This document shows, piece by piece, positions 18,889 through 28,819 of a stretch of 64,000 nucleotides of DNA. Position numbers and translations under genes: made by a program. The stretch comes from Streptomyces roseolus (GTDB lineage: Bacteria; Actinomycetota; Actinomycetes; Streptomycetales; Streptomycetaceae). The notes beneath the pieces are model-generated. The model was given only the letters and a program-made list of their open reading frames with translations. It was not told the DNA's origin and made no database searches. Each line of letters opens with the position of its first letter. Positions within the stretch are counted from its first letter, which is position 1. The DNA lies in assembly GCF_014649855.1 (NCBI RefSeq), contig NZ_BMTV01000002.1, forward strand, positions 300,550-364,549, in the 5' to 3' direction.

Positions 18889-19260
18889 ATGAGCAGCACG
18901 CCCCGGACCCCCAGCGCCCTCGACCCGGCCATCGCCGCCCGCCTCAAGCGCGGCGCCGACGGCCTGATCCCGGCCATCGCCCAGCAGTACGACACCGGCG
19001 AGGTGCTCATGCTGGGCTGGATGGACGACGAGGCCCTGCACCGCACCCTCACCACCGGCCGCTGCACCTACTGGTCCCGCAGCCGGAACGAGTACTGGGT
19101 CAAGGGCGACACCTCCGGGCACGTCCAGCACGTCAAGTCGGTCGCGCTCGACTGCGACGCCGACACGATCCTCGTCACGGTCGACCAGACCGGCGCCGCC
19201 TGCCACACCGGCGCCCGCACCTGCTTCGACGCCGACGTGCTCCTTCCCGCATCCGAGTAG
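18889..19260 (+). CDS. hisI: Phosphoribosyl-AMP cyclohydrolase
   Basis: 123 residues, monofunctional (no HisE domain). Opens the adenine ring of PR-AMP in histidine synthesis using zinc. Conserved block seen: [41 protein letters not shown], then [27 protein letters not shown] with the metal-binding Asp and Cys residues. It lies away from the main his operon and 11 bases ahead of trpE, so histidine and tryptophan genes share a transcript here. Confidence 0.96.
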   Translation: MSSTPRTPSALDPAIAARLKRGADGLIPAIAQQYDTGEVLMLGWMDDEALHRTLTTGRCTYWSRSRNEYWVKGDTSGHVQHVKSVALDCDADTILVTVDQTGAACHTGARTCFDADVLLPASE

Positions 19261-19271
19261 GGTCTGGCGCC

Positions 19272-20771
19272 ATGGATCTCGAGACCTTCCGCAAGCTGGC
19301 GGCCGACCGCCGCGTCATCCCCGTCAGCCGCAGGCTCCTCGCGGACGGCGACACCCCGGTCGGGCTCTACCGCAAGCTCGCCGGCGAACGCCCCGGCACC
19401 TTCCTCCTCGAATCCGCGGAGAACGGCCGCAGCTGGTCCCGCTACTCCTTCATCGGCGTCCGCAGCGACGCCACGCTCACGGTGAAGGACGGCGAGGCCC
19501 ACTGGCTCGGCACCCCGCCCGTCGGCGTCCCCGTCGACGGCGACCCGCTCGCCGCCCTGCGCGCCACCGTCGAGACCCTCCACACCCCGCGCGACCTGGC
19601 CGGCGACCTGCCGCCGTTCACCGGCGGCATGGTCGGCTACCTCGGCTACGACATCGTCCGCCGCCTGGAGCGCATCGGCGACTCCACCCGCGACGACCTG
19701 GAGCTCCCCGAGCTCACCATGCTGCTCACCAGCGACCTCGCCGTCCTCGACCACTGGGACGGCTCGGTCCTGCTGATCGCCAACGCGATCAACCACAACG
19801 ACCTGGAGACCGGCGTCGACGAGGCGCACGCCCACGCCGTCGCCCGCCTCGACGCGATGGAGGCCGACCTGGCCCGCCCCGTCGCCACCACCCCCGCCGC
19901 CCTCCCGCCCTCCGAGCTCCCCGGGTACTCCGCGCTCTGGGGCGGCCCCGCCTACCAGGACGCCGTCGAGGACATCAAGGAGCGGATCCGGGCCGGCGAG
20001 GCCTTCCAGGTCGTCCCCTCGCAGCGCTTCGAGACCCCCTGCACCGCCTCCGCGCTCGACGTCTACCGGGTCCTGCGGGCCACCAACCCGTCCCCGTACA
20101 TGTACCTCTTCCGCTTCGAGAACGGCTTCGACGTCGTCGGCTCCAGCCCCGAGGCCCTCGTCAAGGTCGAGGACGGGCAGGCGATGCTCCACCCCATCGC
20201 CGGCACCCGGCACCGCGGCGCCACCCCGCAGGAGGACCACGACCTCGCCGAGGAACTGCTCGCCGACCCCAAGGAGCGCGCCGAGCACCTCATGCTCGTC
20301 GACCTCGGCCGCAACGACCTCGGCCGGGTCTGCGCCCCCGGCTCCGTCGAGGTCGTCGACTTCATGTCGATCGAGCGGTACTCCCACGTCATGCACATCG
20401 TCTCCACCGTCACCGGCCGGGTGGCCGAGGGGAAGACCGCCTTCGACGTCCTCACCGCCTGCTTCCCCGCCGGCACCCTCTCCGGCGCGCCCAAGCCCCG
20501 CGCGATGCAGATCATCGAGGAGCTGGAGCCGTCCCGGCGCGGACTGTACGGCGGCTGCGTCGGCTACCTCGACTTCGCCGGGGACGCCGACACCGCCATC
20601 GCCATCCGCACCGCGCTCCTGCGCGACGGCACCGCCTACGTCCAGGCCGGCGCGGGCGTCGTCGCCGACTCCGACCCGGCCGCCGAGGACGCCGAGTGCC
20701 GCAACAAGGCCGCCGCCGTCCTCCGCGCCGTCCACACCGCCAACCGGATGAAAGGTTCATCGCAGCCGTAG
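19272..20771 (+). CDS. trpE: Anthranilate synthase component I
   Basis: 499 residues. Converts chorismate to anthranilate with ammonia from the TrpG subunit, which is not encoded nearby. The tryptophan feedback motif LLES (45-48) is intact. The chorismate-binding C-terminal half contains [42 protein letters not shown] and [15 protein letters not shown]. Only 11 bases separate it from hisI, so there is no room for a leader-peptide attenuator directly upstream. That differs from what I recall for S. venezuelae trpE. Control would have to act at the hisI promoter or through feedback. Confidence 0.96.
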   Translation: MDLETFRKLAADRRVIPVSRRLLADGDTPVGLYRKLAGERPGTFLLESAENGRSWSRYSFIGVRSDATLTVKDGEAHWLGTPPVGVPVDGDPLAALRATVETLHTPRDLAGDLPPFTGGMVGYLGYDIVRRLERIGDSTRDDLELPELTMLLTSDLAVLDHWDGSVLLIANAINHNDLETGVDEAHAHAVARLDAMEADLARPVATTPAALPPSELPGYSALWGGPAYQDAVEDIKERIRAGEAFQVVPSQRFETPCTASALDVYRVLRATNPSPYMYLFRFENGFDVVGSSPEALVKVEDGQAMLHPIAGTRHRGATPQEDHDLAEELLADPKERAEHLMLVDLGRNDLGRVCAPGSVEVVDFMSIERYSHVMHIVSTVTGRVAEGKTAFDVLTACFPAGTLSGAPKPRAMQIIEELEPSRRGLYGGCVGYLDFAGDADTAIAIRTALLRDGTAYVQAGAGVVADSDPAAEDAECRNKAAAVLRAVHTANRMKGSSQP

Positions 20772-20786
20772 GGGATAGTGGGGTAC

Positions 20787-21428
20787 GTGAGTGCCGTACC
20801 CGTACCCCAGCCCCGAGCCGCCCGCGCGGCCGTCACCTCCGGCGGCCGGCGGAGCCTCGCCGTCGCCCTGCTCCTCGGTGCCCTCGGAGCCACCGTCGTA
20901 CTGCTCTCCGCCGGCCAGATCTGGGCCGAGGGCACCGCGTCGGTCGCCGGGGGCACCGTCCCCGTCGAGGCCGACGGCGGCACCGTCACCGGCGTCCCGA
21001 CCGCCCTCGCGATCGTCGGACTCGCCGCCCTCGTCGCCGTCTTCGCCGTCCGCCGCACCGGCCGCACCCTCGTCGCCGGGCTCCTCGCGCTCAGCGGCGC
21101 CGGCGCCGCCCTCGCCGCCTTCCTCGGCGCCTCCGACAGCGCCGCCCTCGACGCGGAGGCCGCCCGGATCAGCGGCGACACCGCCGCGGCCGTCGCCGGC
21201 CTCACCCATACGGCCTGGCCGTACGTCGCCGCCGCCGGCGCCCTCCTCATCCTCCTCGCCGGCCTCTTCGCCCTCCGCTACGGCAAGAGCTGGCCCGCGA
21301 TGGGCGGCCGCTACGAGCGCTCCGGCGCCCCCCGGCCGGCCCGCCGGCCCGCCACCGGCGACCCCGACCGCCCCGAGGACCTGTGGAAGGCGCTCGACCG
21401 CGGCGAGGACCCGACGCACGACGCGTGA
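20787..21428 (+). CDS. TIGR02234 Trp-operon-associated membrane protein
   Basis: 213 residues, four hydrophobic segments (about 18-40, 66-84, 92-112 and 146-164) and a charged C-terminal tail (ERSGAPRPARRPATGDPDRPEDLWKALDRGED). Pattern and position directly behind trpE match the actinobacterial family TIGR02234, found in tryptophan operons but of unknown role. The GTG at 20787 is preferred; an in-frame GTG at 20778 is possible. Gap to trpE is 15 bases, so co-transcription is likely. Confidence 0.85.
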   Translation: MSAVPVPQPRAARAAVTSGGRRSLAVALLLGALGATVVLLSAGQIWAEGTASVAGGTVPVEADGGTVTGVPTALAIVGLAALVAVFAVRRTGRTLVAGLLALSGAGAALAAFLGASDSAALDAEAARISGDTAAAVAGLTHTAWPYVAAAGALLILLAGLFALRYGKSWPAMGGRYERSGAPRPARRPATGDPDRPEDLWKALDRGEDPTHDA

Positions 21429-21475
21429 TCGTCCGGGACCCCCCGAGTCACCCCCGCGGGGTCATGTGCGGAAGA

Positions 21476-21505
21476 ATGACGCCGTCATCACATGACGGCC
21501 GTCAT
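21476..21505. promoter_or_regulatory. Tandem palindromes upstream of the HGxxPAAW gene
   Basis: Two palindromes stand side by side: ATGACGCCGTCAT (21476-21488) and ATGACGGCCGTCAT (21492-21505), start-to-start distance 16 bp. A further GACGTCA follows near 21511. A -10-like AAGAAT sits at 21471-21476. The arrangement suggests cooperative binding of a dimeric repressor over the transcription start. Confidence 0.5.
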
Positions 21506-21546
21506 CTTCGACGTCACCACCGAGCAACATCTACGAGGAGCAACTC

Positions 21547-21801
21547 ATGGCGGGCAGCGCCCACGGACACACCCCGGCCGCCTGGACCGGTGTCATCATC
21601 TCCTTCATCGGCTTCTGCATCGCCGGAGTCTTCATGGTGGCGGCGAACATCCCCGGCTTCTGGGCCGGCATCGGCGTCGTCGTCCTCGGCGGTGTCGTCG
21701 GCGGCGCGATGAAGATCGCCGGTCTCGGCATGCCCAAGGAGTCCCAGGCCGTCGCCTCGGCCCGCGAGTCCGCGACCGCCGCGATCAGGTCCCGCGCCTG
21801 A
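21547..21801 (+). CDS. HGxxPAAW family small membrane protein
   Basis: 84 residues. The defining motif HGHTPAAW lies at residues 6-13, followed by two membrane helices (TGVIISFIGFCIAGVFMVAANI and GFWAGIGVVVLGGVVGGAMKIAGL) and a short polar tail. The family is confined to actinobacteria and typically sits next to tryptophan genes; its role is unknown. ATG with GAGGAGCAAC upstream. It has its own upstream region with tandem palindromes, so it is probably separately regulated. Confidence 0.85.
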   Translation: MAGSAHGHTPAAWTGVIISFIGFCIAGVFMVAANIPGFWAGIGVVVLGGVVGGAMKIAGLGMPKESQAVASARESATAAIRSRA

Positions 21802-21927
21802 CACCCGGCCCCGTGTCCGGGACCCCCGCGTGACACGCGCGGGCCCGGAGCCACACGAACGGCGCAGTCCGGCACGGCCGGGCCGCGCCGTCGTGCGTCC
21901 CCGGGCGGCCCGGGCGACAATCACGGC

Positions 21928-22389
21928 GTGACCGCCGAGCCCACCCCCCAGACCGCCCCCCGGCCCCACGAGGCCGAGGAGTTCCGGCGCAGGCCGCTCG
22001 GGCGGCGGCTGCTCGCCCCGCTCGCCACCCTCGCCGGCGCCGGCGCCGCCTTCACGTACGTCGGCCTCGTCGACCCCAACGAGCCCGGTCACTACCCGGT
22101 CTGCCCGCTGCTCCGCTTCACCGGCCTGTACTGCCCCGGCTGCGGCGGTCTGCGCAGCGCCCACGCCGTCGCCCACGGCGACCTCGCGACCGCCCTCGGT
22201 GCCAACGCCCTCGCCGTCGCCGGCTACGCCGTCTGCGCGGTCCTCATGGCGGTCTGGCTGGTTCACGCCGTCCGCGGCAGGCCGACCCGGATCGTCCCGA
22301 GGCCCGCCTCGTGGTGGACGATCGGGGCGCTGACCGCCCTTTTCACGGTGGTCCGGAACCTTCCCGCCGGCTCCGCGCTGGTCCCCTGA
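21928..22389 (+). CDS. DUF2752 membrane protein
   Basis: 153 residues. The hallmark [27 protein letters not shown] (CPGCGGxR motif) lies between membrane segments at about 30-48, 85-110 and 130-146. DUF2752 proteins are widespread and uncharacterised; the paired cysteines could bind metal or form a disulphide. GTG start at 21928, 127 bases after the HGxxPAAW gene and 131 bases before trpC. Confidence 0.85.
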   Translation: MTAEPTPQTAPRPHEAEEFRRRPLGRRLLAPLATLAGAGAAFTYVGLVDPNEPGHYPVCPLLRFTGLYCPGCGGLRSAHAVAHGDLATALGANALAVAGYAVCAVLMAVWLVHAVRGRPTRIVPRPASWWTIGALTALFTVVRNLPAGSALVP

Positions 22390-22520
22390 AGTCCCAGCTT
22401 GTGGGACGCCGCGCCGCTCGATGCGGATCAGAGGCCCCGCTGCGGATACCATCGACATGGCTGAACCGTGTTCATTCAGGTTCCGTGGAACCGTCACCGT
22501 CCCGGAAGGGGGCCTCTCGC

Positions 22521-23330
22521 GTGAGTGTGCTCGACGAGATCATCGAAGGCGTGCGCGCCGACCTCGCAGAGCGGCAGGCGCGGGTCTCCCTCGACGAGCT
22601 CAAGGAGCGGGCCGCCAAGGCCCCGCAGGCCAAGGACGGGGTGGCCGCGCTGCGCGGCGACGGCGTCACGGTGATCTGCGAGGTCAAGCGCTCCAGCCCG
22701 TCCAAGGGAGCCCTCGCGGCCATCGCCGACCCGGCGGGGCTCGCCGCCGACTACGAGGCGGGCGGCGCCGCCGTCATCTCCGTCCTCACCGAGCAGCGCC
22801 GCTTCGGCGGCTCGCTCGCCGACCTGGAGGCCGTGCGCGCCCGGGTGGACATCCCGGTCCTGCGCAAGGACTTCATCGTCACCGCCTACCAGCTCTGGGA
22901 GGCCCGGGCGTACGGAGCGGATCTCGCGCTCCTCATCGTCGCGGCCCTGGAGCAGGAGGCCCTCGTCTCCCTCATCGAGCGCGCCGAGTCCATCGGACTC
23001 ACCCCGCTCGTCGAGGTCCACGACGAGGAGGAGGTCGAGCGCGCGGTCGACGCCGGCGCCCGGATCATCGGCGTCAACGCCCGCGACCTCAAGACCCTCA
23101 AGGTCGACCGCTCCACCTTCGAGCGCGTCGCCCCGGAGATCCCGGCCGGCATCGTCAAGGTCGCCGAGTCCGGCGTCCGCGGCCCGCACGACCTCATCGC
23201 CTACGCCAACGCCGGCGCCGACGCGGTGCTGGTCGGCGAGTCGCTGGTCACCGGCCGCGACCCGAAGACCGCCGTCGCCGACCTGGTCGCCGCCGGCACG
23301 CACCCCGCCCTGCGGCACGGGCGGAGCTGA
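22521..23330 (+). CDS. trpC: Indole-3-glycerol phosphate synthase
   Basis: 269-residue (beta-alpha)8 barrel that closes the indole ring from CdRP. Motifs: [13 protein letters not shown] (catalytic lysine), [70 protein letters not shown] and KVAESGVRG. Start GTG at 22521 gives [18 protein letters not shown]. The 131-base upstream region contains the short hairpin GGTTC-CGTG-GAACC (22479-22492) but no run of Trp codons. First gene of the trpC-trpM-trpB-trpA cluster. Confidence 0.96.
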   Translation: MSVLDEIIEGVRADLAERQARVSLDELKERAAKAPQAKDGVAALRGDGVTVICEVKRSSPSKGALAAIADPAGLAADYEAGGAAVISVLTEQRRFGGSLADLEAVRARVDIPVLRKDFIVTAYQLWEARAYGADLALLIVAALEQEALVSLIERAESIGLTPLVEVHDEEEVERAVDAGARIIGVNARDLKTLKVDRSTFERVAPEIPAGIVKVAESGVRGPHDLIAYANAGADAVLVGESLVTGRDPKTAVADLVAAGTHPALRHGRS

Positions 23331-23337
23331 ACCGACC

Positions 23338-23577
23338 GTGACCCCGCGCCGCGCCGTGCCGACCGCCCCGGGCTCCGCAGCCCGCGGGCCCGTCGGCATG
23401 CGCGCGGTCGCCGTGGTGCCCCACGCGCGGCTCGCCCGGGGCTGCCGGCCCCGGGGCTGCCGGGCGCCCGCCCGCCGGGTCCACGGCCGCCGGGTCCGCC
23501 ACTGCATCGGCTCCGAACCGGGCACGGTCCCGGGCATGCGATGGCGCGCCTCCTCCGACACGCGCGCAGGCCTGTAG
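23338..23577 (+). CDS. trpM: TrpM, small modulator encoded between trpC and trpB
   Basis: 79 residues from GTG 23338; an in-frame ATG at 23398 would give 59. The basic core ARLARGCRPRGCRAPARRV and the tail VRHCIGSEPG match the small TrpM/TrpX protein I remember from the same place in S. coelicolor, described as modulating tryptophan synthesis and differentiation. It is Arg- and Cys-rich with no membrane segment. It starts 7 bases after trpC, so it is read in the same transcript. Assignment rests on position plus the remembered motif. Confidence 0.75.
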   Translation: MTPRRAVPTAPGSAARGPVGMRAVAVVPHARLARGCRPRGCRAPARRVHGRRVRHCIGSEPGTVPGMRWRASSDTRAGL

Positions 23578-23623
23578 TCCGCTGATGCGGCGCCCCTGCC
23601 GGGCCCAGGCTTTCCGCGTCTGA

Positions 23624-23660
23624 ACCCGCACCCGCCGTACGGCTCCGTACGGGTGCGGGT
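23624..23660 (+). other. Stem-loop in the trpM-trpB gap
   Basis: Outer stem ACCCGCAC/GTGCGGGT, a 3-base bulge, inner stem CCGTAC/GTACGG and a 6-base loop: 14 base pairs in all, 46 bases after trpM. It may attenuate or process the transcript between trpM and trpB. No T-run follows, so I do not call it a plain terminator. Confidence 0.5.
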
Positions 23661-23677
23661 CCAGGCGCAGGTGCGGA

Positions 23678-23769
23678 GGCACCGCGAAGGTGCCGTTCCG
23701 TCGTGCCCGCCCGTTCCTCCCCCGAGGTCTTCGTCCAGGGGCCCCGAGCGGAACGACTGCCCACGACGG
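23678..23769 (+). promoter_or_regulatory. Alternative RNA helices upstream of trpB
   Basis: After a small hairpin (GGCACC-GCGAA-GGTGCC, 23678-23694), two helices compete for the same bases: CGTTCCG (23694-23700) with CGGAACG (23749-23755), or CCGTCGTG (23698-23705) with CACGACGG (23762-23769). They cannot form fully together, which is the arrangement used by switching leaders. It is followed by 90 bases before trpB. Function is inferred. Confidence 0.4.
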
Positions 23770-23859
23770 AGCGGCGGCGGCCGCAGTCGCCACGCGCGCG
23801 CGTACGAAGCGAGTCACGTCCTTTCACGACCGCATCGCCCCGCGAGGAGCAGCATCAGC

Positions 23860-25139
<1,280 letters not shown>

Positions 25140-25143
<4 letters not shown>

Positions 25144-25955
25144 CCGGCAACATCCAGCTGCTCGGCGACACCCTCGACCGGGCGAAGGCCGAGGGCCGGG
25201 CCGCGCTCATCGCCTACCTCCCGGCCGGTTTCCCGACCGTGGACGGCGGCATCAAGGCCGTCAAGGCCGCCTTCGAGGGCGGCGCCGACATCGTCGAGGT
25301 CGGCCTCCCGCACAGCGACCCGGTCCTGGACGGCCCCGTCATCCAGACCGCCGACGACATCGCCCTGCGCGGCGGCGTGAGGATCGCCGACGTCATGCGG
25401 ACGGTGAAGGAGGCCCACGAGGCCACCGGCAAGCCGGTCCTCGTCATGACCTACTGGAACCCGATCGACCGCTACGGCGTCGAGCGCTTCGTCCGGGAGC
25501 TCGCCGAGGCCGGCGGCGCCGGCTGCATCCTGCCCGACCTGCCGGTGCAGGAGTCCGCGCTGTGGCGGGAACACGCCGACGCGCACGGTCTCGCCACCGT
25601 CTTCGTCGTCGCCCCCAGCAGCAAGGACGAGCGGCTCGCCACCATCACCGAGGCCGGCTCCGGCTTCGTCTACGCCGCCTCCCTCATGGGTGTCACCGGC
25701 ACCCGCGAGTCGGTCGGCGAGCAGGCCGCCGACCTGGTCCGCCGCACCCGGGTCACCTCGAAGATCCCGGTCTGCGTCGGCCTCGGCGTCTCCAACGCCG
25801 TCCAGGCCCGCGAGGTCGCCGCCTTCGCCGACGGCGTCATCGTCGGCTCGGCCTTCGTCCAGCGGATCCTCGACGCCGACGGCGACGAGGCCGCCGGACT
25901 CGCCGCCGTGAAGGAACTGGCGGCCGAACTGGCGGACGGCGTGCGCCGCGACTGA
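25140..25955 (+). CDS. trpA: Tryptophan synthase alpha subunit
   Basis: 271-residue (beta-alpha)8 barrel that splits indole-3-glycerol phosphate and channels indole to TrpB. Catalytic acids E53 and D64 lie in [18 protein letters not shown]; the phosphate-binding segments near GVTGTRE and VGLGVSN are present. GTG start overlaps trpB (GTGA). Ends the trp cluster at a strong terminator. Confidence 0.97.
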
Positions 25956-25988
25956 TCACCCGACGTAGTCCGTTCGGGTGGACATGGG

Positions 25989-26018
25989 ACCGGGGAGGCG
26001 CGCAGGCGCCTCCCCGGT
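25989..26018 (+). terminator. Terminator of the trp cluster
   Basis: Perfect 13-bp stem (25989-26001 with 26006-26018) and a GCAG loop, 33 bases after the trpA stop. It separates trpBA from the DsbA-like gene that starts 15 bases later. Confidence 0.85.
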
Positions 26019-26032
26019 TCGTTGCTGTGGGC

Positions 26033-26854
26033 GTGAGCGAGAAGAACCGTGACGGTAGTGACAAGAGCGCGCGGGCGCGCCTCCAGCAGCAGCGCGAGCG
26101 CGACAAGGCCCGGGAGAAGCAGCGGCGGGTCCTGATCGTGACGGCGGGAGTGGTCGGCGTCCTCGGCCTCGCCGCCGTCGTCGGCGTGATCGCCGCGAGC
26201 GCCGACAAGGACTCCGGATCCGACAAGGCCGGACCCGTCGTCGCCCCCACCGGCGCCGTCGAGGGCGACAAACCGGCCATCCCCACCGGGAAGGCGGACG
26301 CCCCGTCCACCCTCCAGATCTGGGAGGACTTCCGCTGCCCGGCCTGTGCCCAGTTCGAGAACGTGATGAGGGACTCCATCCACGAGCTGGAGGCCGCCGG
26401 GGCGCTCAAGACCGAGTACCACCTCGCCACCCTCATCGACGGCAACATGGGCGGCAGCGGCTCGCTGCGCGCCGCGAACGCGGCGGCCTGCGCCCAGGAC
26501 GCCGGCAAGTTCACCCCGTACCACGACACGCTCTACATGAACCAGCCGCAGGAGACCGACGACGCCTTCGGCGACAACGGCAAGCTGATCGAGCTGGCCG
26601 CCAAGGTCCCCGGCCTCGACACGCCGTCGTTCCGCTCCTGCGTCCAGGACGGCACGCACGACGGCTGGGTGGAGAAGTCCGACGAGGCCTTCCAGAACGG
26701 CGGCTTCCGCGGCACACCGTCCGTCCTGCTCAACGGAGAATCGATCTTCCCGACCAAGGGCTCCGAGCAGATCTCGCCGGAGAACCTGAAGAAGTGGGTC
26801 GCCGAGGCCAACAAGGGCAAGAAGCCGGGCACGGCCTCCCCTTCGGCCGGGTAG
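26033..26854 (+). CDS. Membrane-anchored DsbA/thioredoxin-like protein
   Basis: 273 residues. A basic cytoplasmic N-terminus (KARERQ-type, residues 12-33), one membrane helix (about 34-55), a polar linker and an extracytoplasmic thioredoxin fold. The redox motif CPAC is C102-C105, inside QIWEDFRCPACAQFE, and the cis-Pro loop appears as FRGTPSVLLNG. Expected role: forming or exchanging disulphides in exported proteins. GTG start at 26033; the alternative GTG at 26027 adds two residues. Between two terminators, so probably a single-gene transcript. Confidence 0.9.
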   Translation: MSEKNRDGSDKSARARLQQQRERDKAREKQRRVLIVTAGVVGVLGLAAVVGVIAASADKDSGSDKAGPVVAPTGAVEGDKPAIPTGKADAPSTLQIWEDFRCPACAQFENVMRDSIHELEAAGALKTEYHLATLIDGNMGGSGSLRAANAAACAQDAGKFTPYHDTLYMNQPQETDDAFGDNGKLIELAAKVPGLDTPSFRSCVQDGTHDGWVEKSDEAFQNGGFRGTPSVLLNGESIFPTKGSEQISPENLKKWVAEANKGKKPGTASPSAG

Positions 26855-26880
26855 CGCCGGCGGGTTAGTTACCCAGACGT

Positions 26881-26913
26881 TGCCGGGCGGGCTGCCGGTC
26901 CGCCCGCCCGGCA
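26881..26913 (+). terminator. Terminator after the DsbA-like gene
   Basis: Perfect 12-bp stem (26881-26892 with 26902-26913) with a 9-base loop, 26 bases after the stop codon. It ends 19 bases before the lgt start, so lgt would need a promoter inside or downstream of it, or depend on readthrough. Confidence 0.75.
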
Positions 26914-26932
26914 GGGTAGCGTCGGACCTGCC

Positions 26933-27904
26933 ATGGACCTTGCCTACATTCCCAGCCCGTCGACCGGTGTCCTCCACCTCGGACCGATCCCGCTGCGCGG
27001 CTATGCCTTCTGCATCATCCTCGGTGTCTTCGTCGCCGTCTGGCTCGGCAACAAGCGCTGGATCGCCCGGGGCGGCGCCGCCGGCACCGTCGCGGACATC
27101 GCCGTCTGGGCGGTGCCGTTCGGCCTCGTCGGCGGACGCCTCTACCACGTGATCACCGACTACCAGCTGTACTTCAGCGAGGGTGAGAACTGGGTCGACG
27201 CCTTCAAGATCTGGGAGGGCGGCCTCGGCATCTGGGGCGCCATCGCCTTCGGCGCCGTCGGCGCCTGGATCGGCTGCCGCCGCCGGGGCATCCCGCTCCC
27301 GGCGTACGCGGACGCCATCGCGCCCGGCATCGCCCTCGCCCAGGCCATCGGCCGCTGGGGCAACTGGTTCAACCAGGAGCTGTACGGCAAGCCCACCGAC
27401 CTGCCGTGGGCCCTGGAGATCACCGAGAGCGCCAACCGCGAGGCCGGGCTCTACCACCCGACCTTCCTCTACGAGTCCCTCTGGTGCGTCGGCGTCGCCC
27501 TCCTCGTCATCTGGGCCGACCGCCGCTTCACGCTCGGCCACGGCCGCGCCTTCGCCCTGTACGTCGCCGCCTACTGCGCCGGCCGCGGCTGGATCGAGTA
27601 CATGCGGGTCGACGAGGCCCACCACGTCCTGGGCCTGCGGCTCAACGTGTGGACCGCGATCGTCGTCTTCCTCCTCGCCGTCCTCTACATGGTCCTCTCG
27701 GCGCGGACGCGCCCGGGCCGCGAGGAGACCGTCGAGCCCCGCTCCCGCAAGCCGGTGGACACGGAGAAGACCGGGAAGACCGAGCAGACGGAGAAGACGG
27801 ACGAGGCCGGGGACGCCGCTCCGGAGAACTCCGACGGCGCCGGTGACGCCGAGGACGTGGAGAACGGCGCCGGGAACGGCGCAGGGTCGGCCGCCAAGGG
27901 CTGA
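26933..27904 (+). CDS. lgt: Prolipoprotein diacylglyceryl transferase
   Basis: 323 residues with seven membrane segments. Transfers diacylglycerol from phosphatidylglycerol to the lipobox cysteine of prolipoproteins, the first step of lipoprotein maturation. Family signatures: LRGYAFCIILGV, GGRLYHVITDY, GRWGNWFNQELYG and YHPTFLYESLW. The last 60 residues form a charged, probably disordered tail (TEKTGKTEQTEKTDEAGD), common in streptomycete Lgt. ATG at 26933. The adjacent secreted-protein folding gene fits a cell-envelope theme. Confidence 0.95.
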   Translation: MDLAYIPSPSTGVLHLGPIPLRGYAFCIILGVFVAVWLGNKRWIARGGAAGTVADIAVWAVPFGLVGGRLYHVITDYQLYFSEGENWVDAFKIWEGGLGIWGAIAFGAVGAWIGCRRRGIPLPAYADAIAPGIALAQAIGRWGNWFNQELYGKPTDLPWALEITESANREAGLYHPTFLYESLWCVGVALLVIWADRRFTLGHGRAFALYVAAYCAGRGWIEYMRVDEAHHVLGLRLNVWTAIVVFLLAVLYMVLSARTRPGREETVEPRSRKPVDTEKTGKTEQTEKTDEAGDAAPENSDGAGDAEDVENGAGNGAGSAAKG

Positions 27905-27923
27905 CGCCCCCGCCGCGCGCCAC

Positions 27924-27960
27924 GAGGGCCGCCGGGACCGAACGGGTCCCGGCGGCCCTC
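27924..27960. terminator. Bidirectional terminator between lgt and the minus-strand operon
   Basis: Perfect 16-bp stem (27924-27939 with 27945-27960) and a 5-base loop, lying between the lgt stop (27904) and the end of the CitE-like gene (27980). It probably ends both converging transcripts. Confidence 0.85.
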
Positions 27961-27979
27961 GCGCGTGGCCGGGTACGGG

Positions 27980-28819
27980 TCAGCGGAGGCGGTCCGCGAG
28001 GGCCAGGACCCGGTGGGCGCCCGCCACCACCGCCGCGTCCACGAACCGGCCGTCCGCCAGGGCCAGCGCGCCCCGGTCGGTCTCGGCCGCCGCCACCACC
28101 GCGCGGGCCGCGTCGACCTCCTGCGGGGTCGGCAGATAGGCCCGCTCGATCACCGGGAGCTGCCGGGGGTGGATGGCGGCCCGGCCGAGGAAGCCGAGCG
28201 CCCGGCCCCGGGCGCAGCCGGCGGCGAGCGCGTCGAGGTCGCCGACGTCGGCGTGGACCGACTGCACCGGCGGCGGCAGCCGCGCCGCCCGGGCGGCGAC
28301 CACGATCCGGCTGCGCGGCCAGTCGAGCCCGCTGTCCTCGCGCACCCCCAGGTCGGCGCGGAGGTCGGCCTCGCCGAGGGCGAGGCCGCGCACCGCCGGG
28401 TGGGCGGTGGCGATGGCGTACGCGTGCTCCACGGCCAGGGCGTTCTCCAGGAGCGGGTAGAGCGGGAGGCCGGGCGCGAGCTCGCTGATCCGGTGGATGT
28501 CGGAGGGGTGCGTCACCTTGGGCACACGGAGACCGCCGAGGCCGGGGAGGGGGGCCAGGACGGGGATGTCGCGCGGGGAGTGGATGCGGACGTGCACCGG
28601 GACCGGGTGGGCGTCGGAGAGCAGGTCGACGGTGGCGTCGAGGGCGTACGCCCTGCGGTCCGGGGCGACCGCGTCCTCCAGGTCCACGATGACGACGTCG
28701 GCGCCCGAGCGGAGCGCCTTGCCGACCACCTCCGGGCGGTCGCCGGGGGCGTACAGCCAGGTGAGGGGGAGCCTGCCGCGCCGGCGCAGGCCGTTCTCCA
28801 CCACGCCCGGGGCGCTCAT
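27980..28819 (-). CDS. CitE/HpcH-type CoA-ester lyase
   Basis: 279-residue (beta-alpha)8 barrel of the HpcH/HpaI aldolase-citrate lyase beta family. Seen: LTWLYAPGDRPEVVGKALRSGADVVIVDLEDAVAPDRRAYA (substrate Arg and Mg-binding Asp-Glu-Asp), PLLENALAVEHA, GLALGEADLRADLG and FLGRAAIHPRQLPVI. Relatives cleave malyl-, citramalyl- or methylmalyl-CoA type esters. Last gene of the seven-gene ADP-ribosylglycohydrolase operon. Its ATG overlaps the stop of the CoA-transferase gene, suggesting that the transferase activates an acid that this lyase then splits. Actual substrate unknown. Confidence 0.88.
   Translation of the reverse strand: MSAPGVVENGLRRRGRLPLTWLYAPGDRPEVVGKALRSGADVVIVDLEDAVAPDRRAYALDATVDLLSDAHPVPVHVRIHSPRDIPVLAPLPGLGGLRVPKVTHPSDIHRISELAPGLPLYPLLENALAVEHAYAIATAHPAVRGLALGEADLRADLGVREDSGLDWPRSRIVVAARAARLPPPVQSVHADVGDLDALAAGCARGRALGFLGRAAIHPRQLPVIERAYLPTPQEVDAARAVVAAAETDRGALALADGRFVDAAVVAGAHRVLALADRLR

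Noticed and set aside
22457..22520. Possible leader peptide upstream of trpC starting MAEPCSF
   Set aside because: It has no Trp codons and no terminator/antiterminator pair; the frame simply runs into trpC out of frame.
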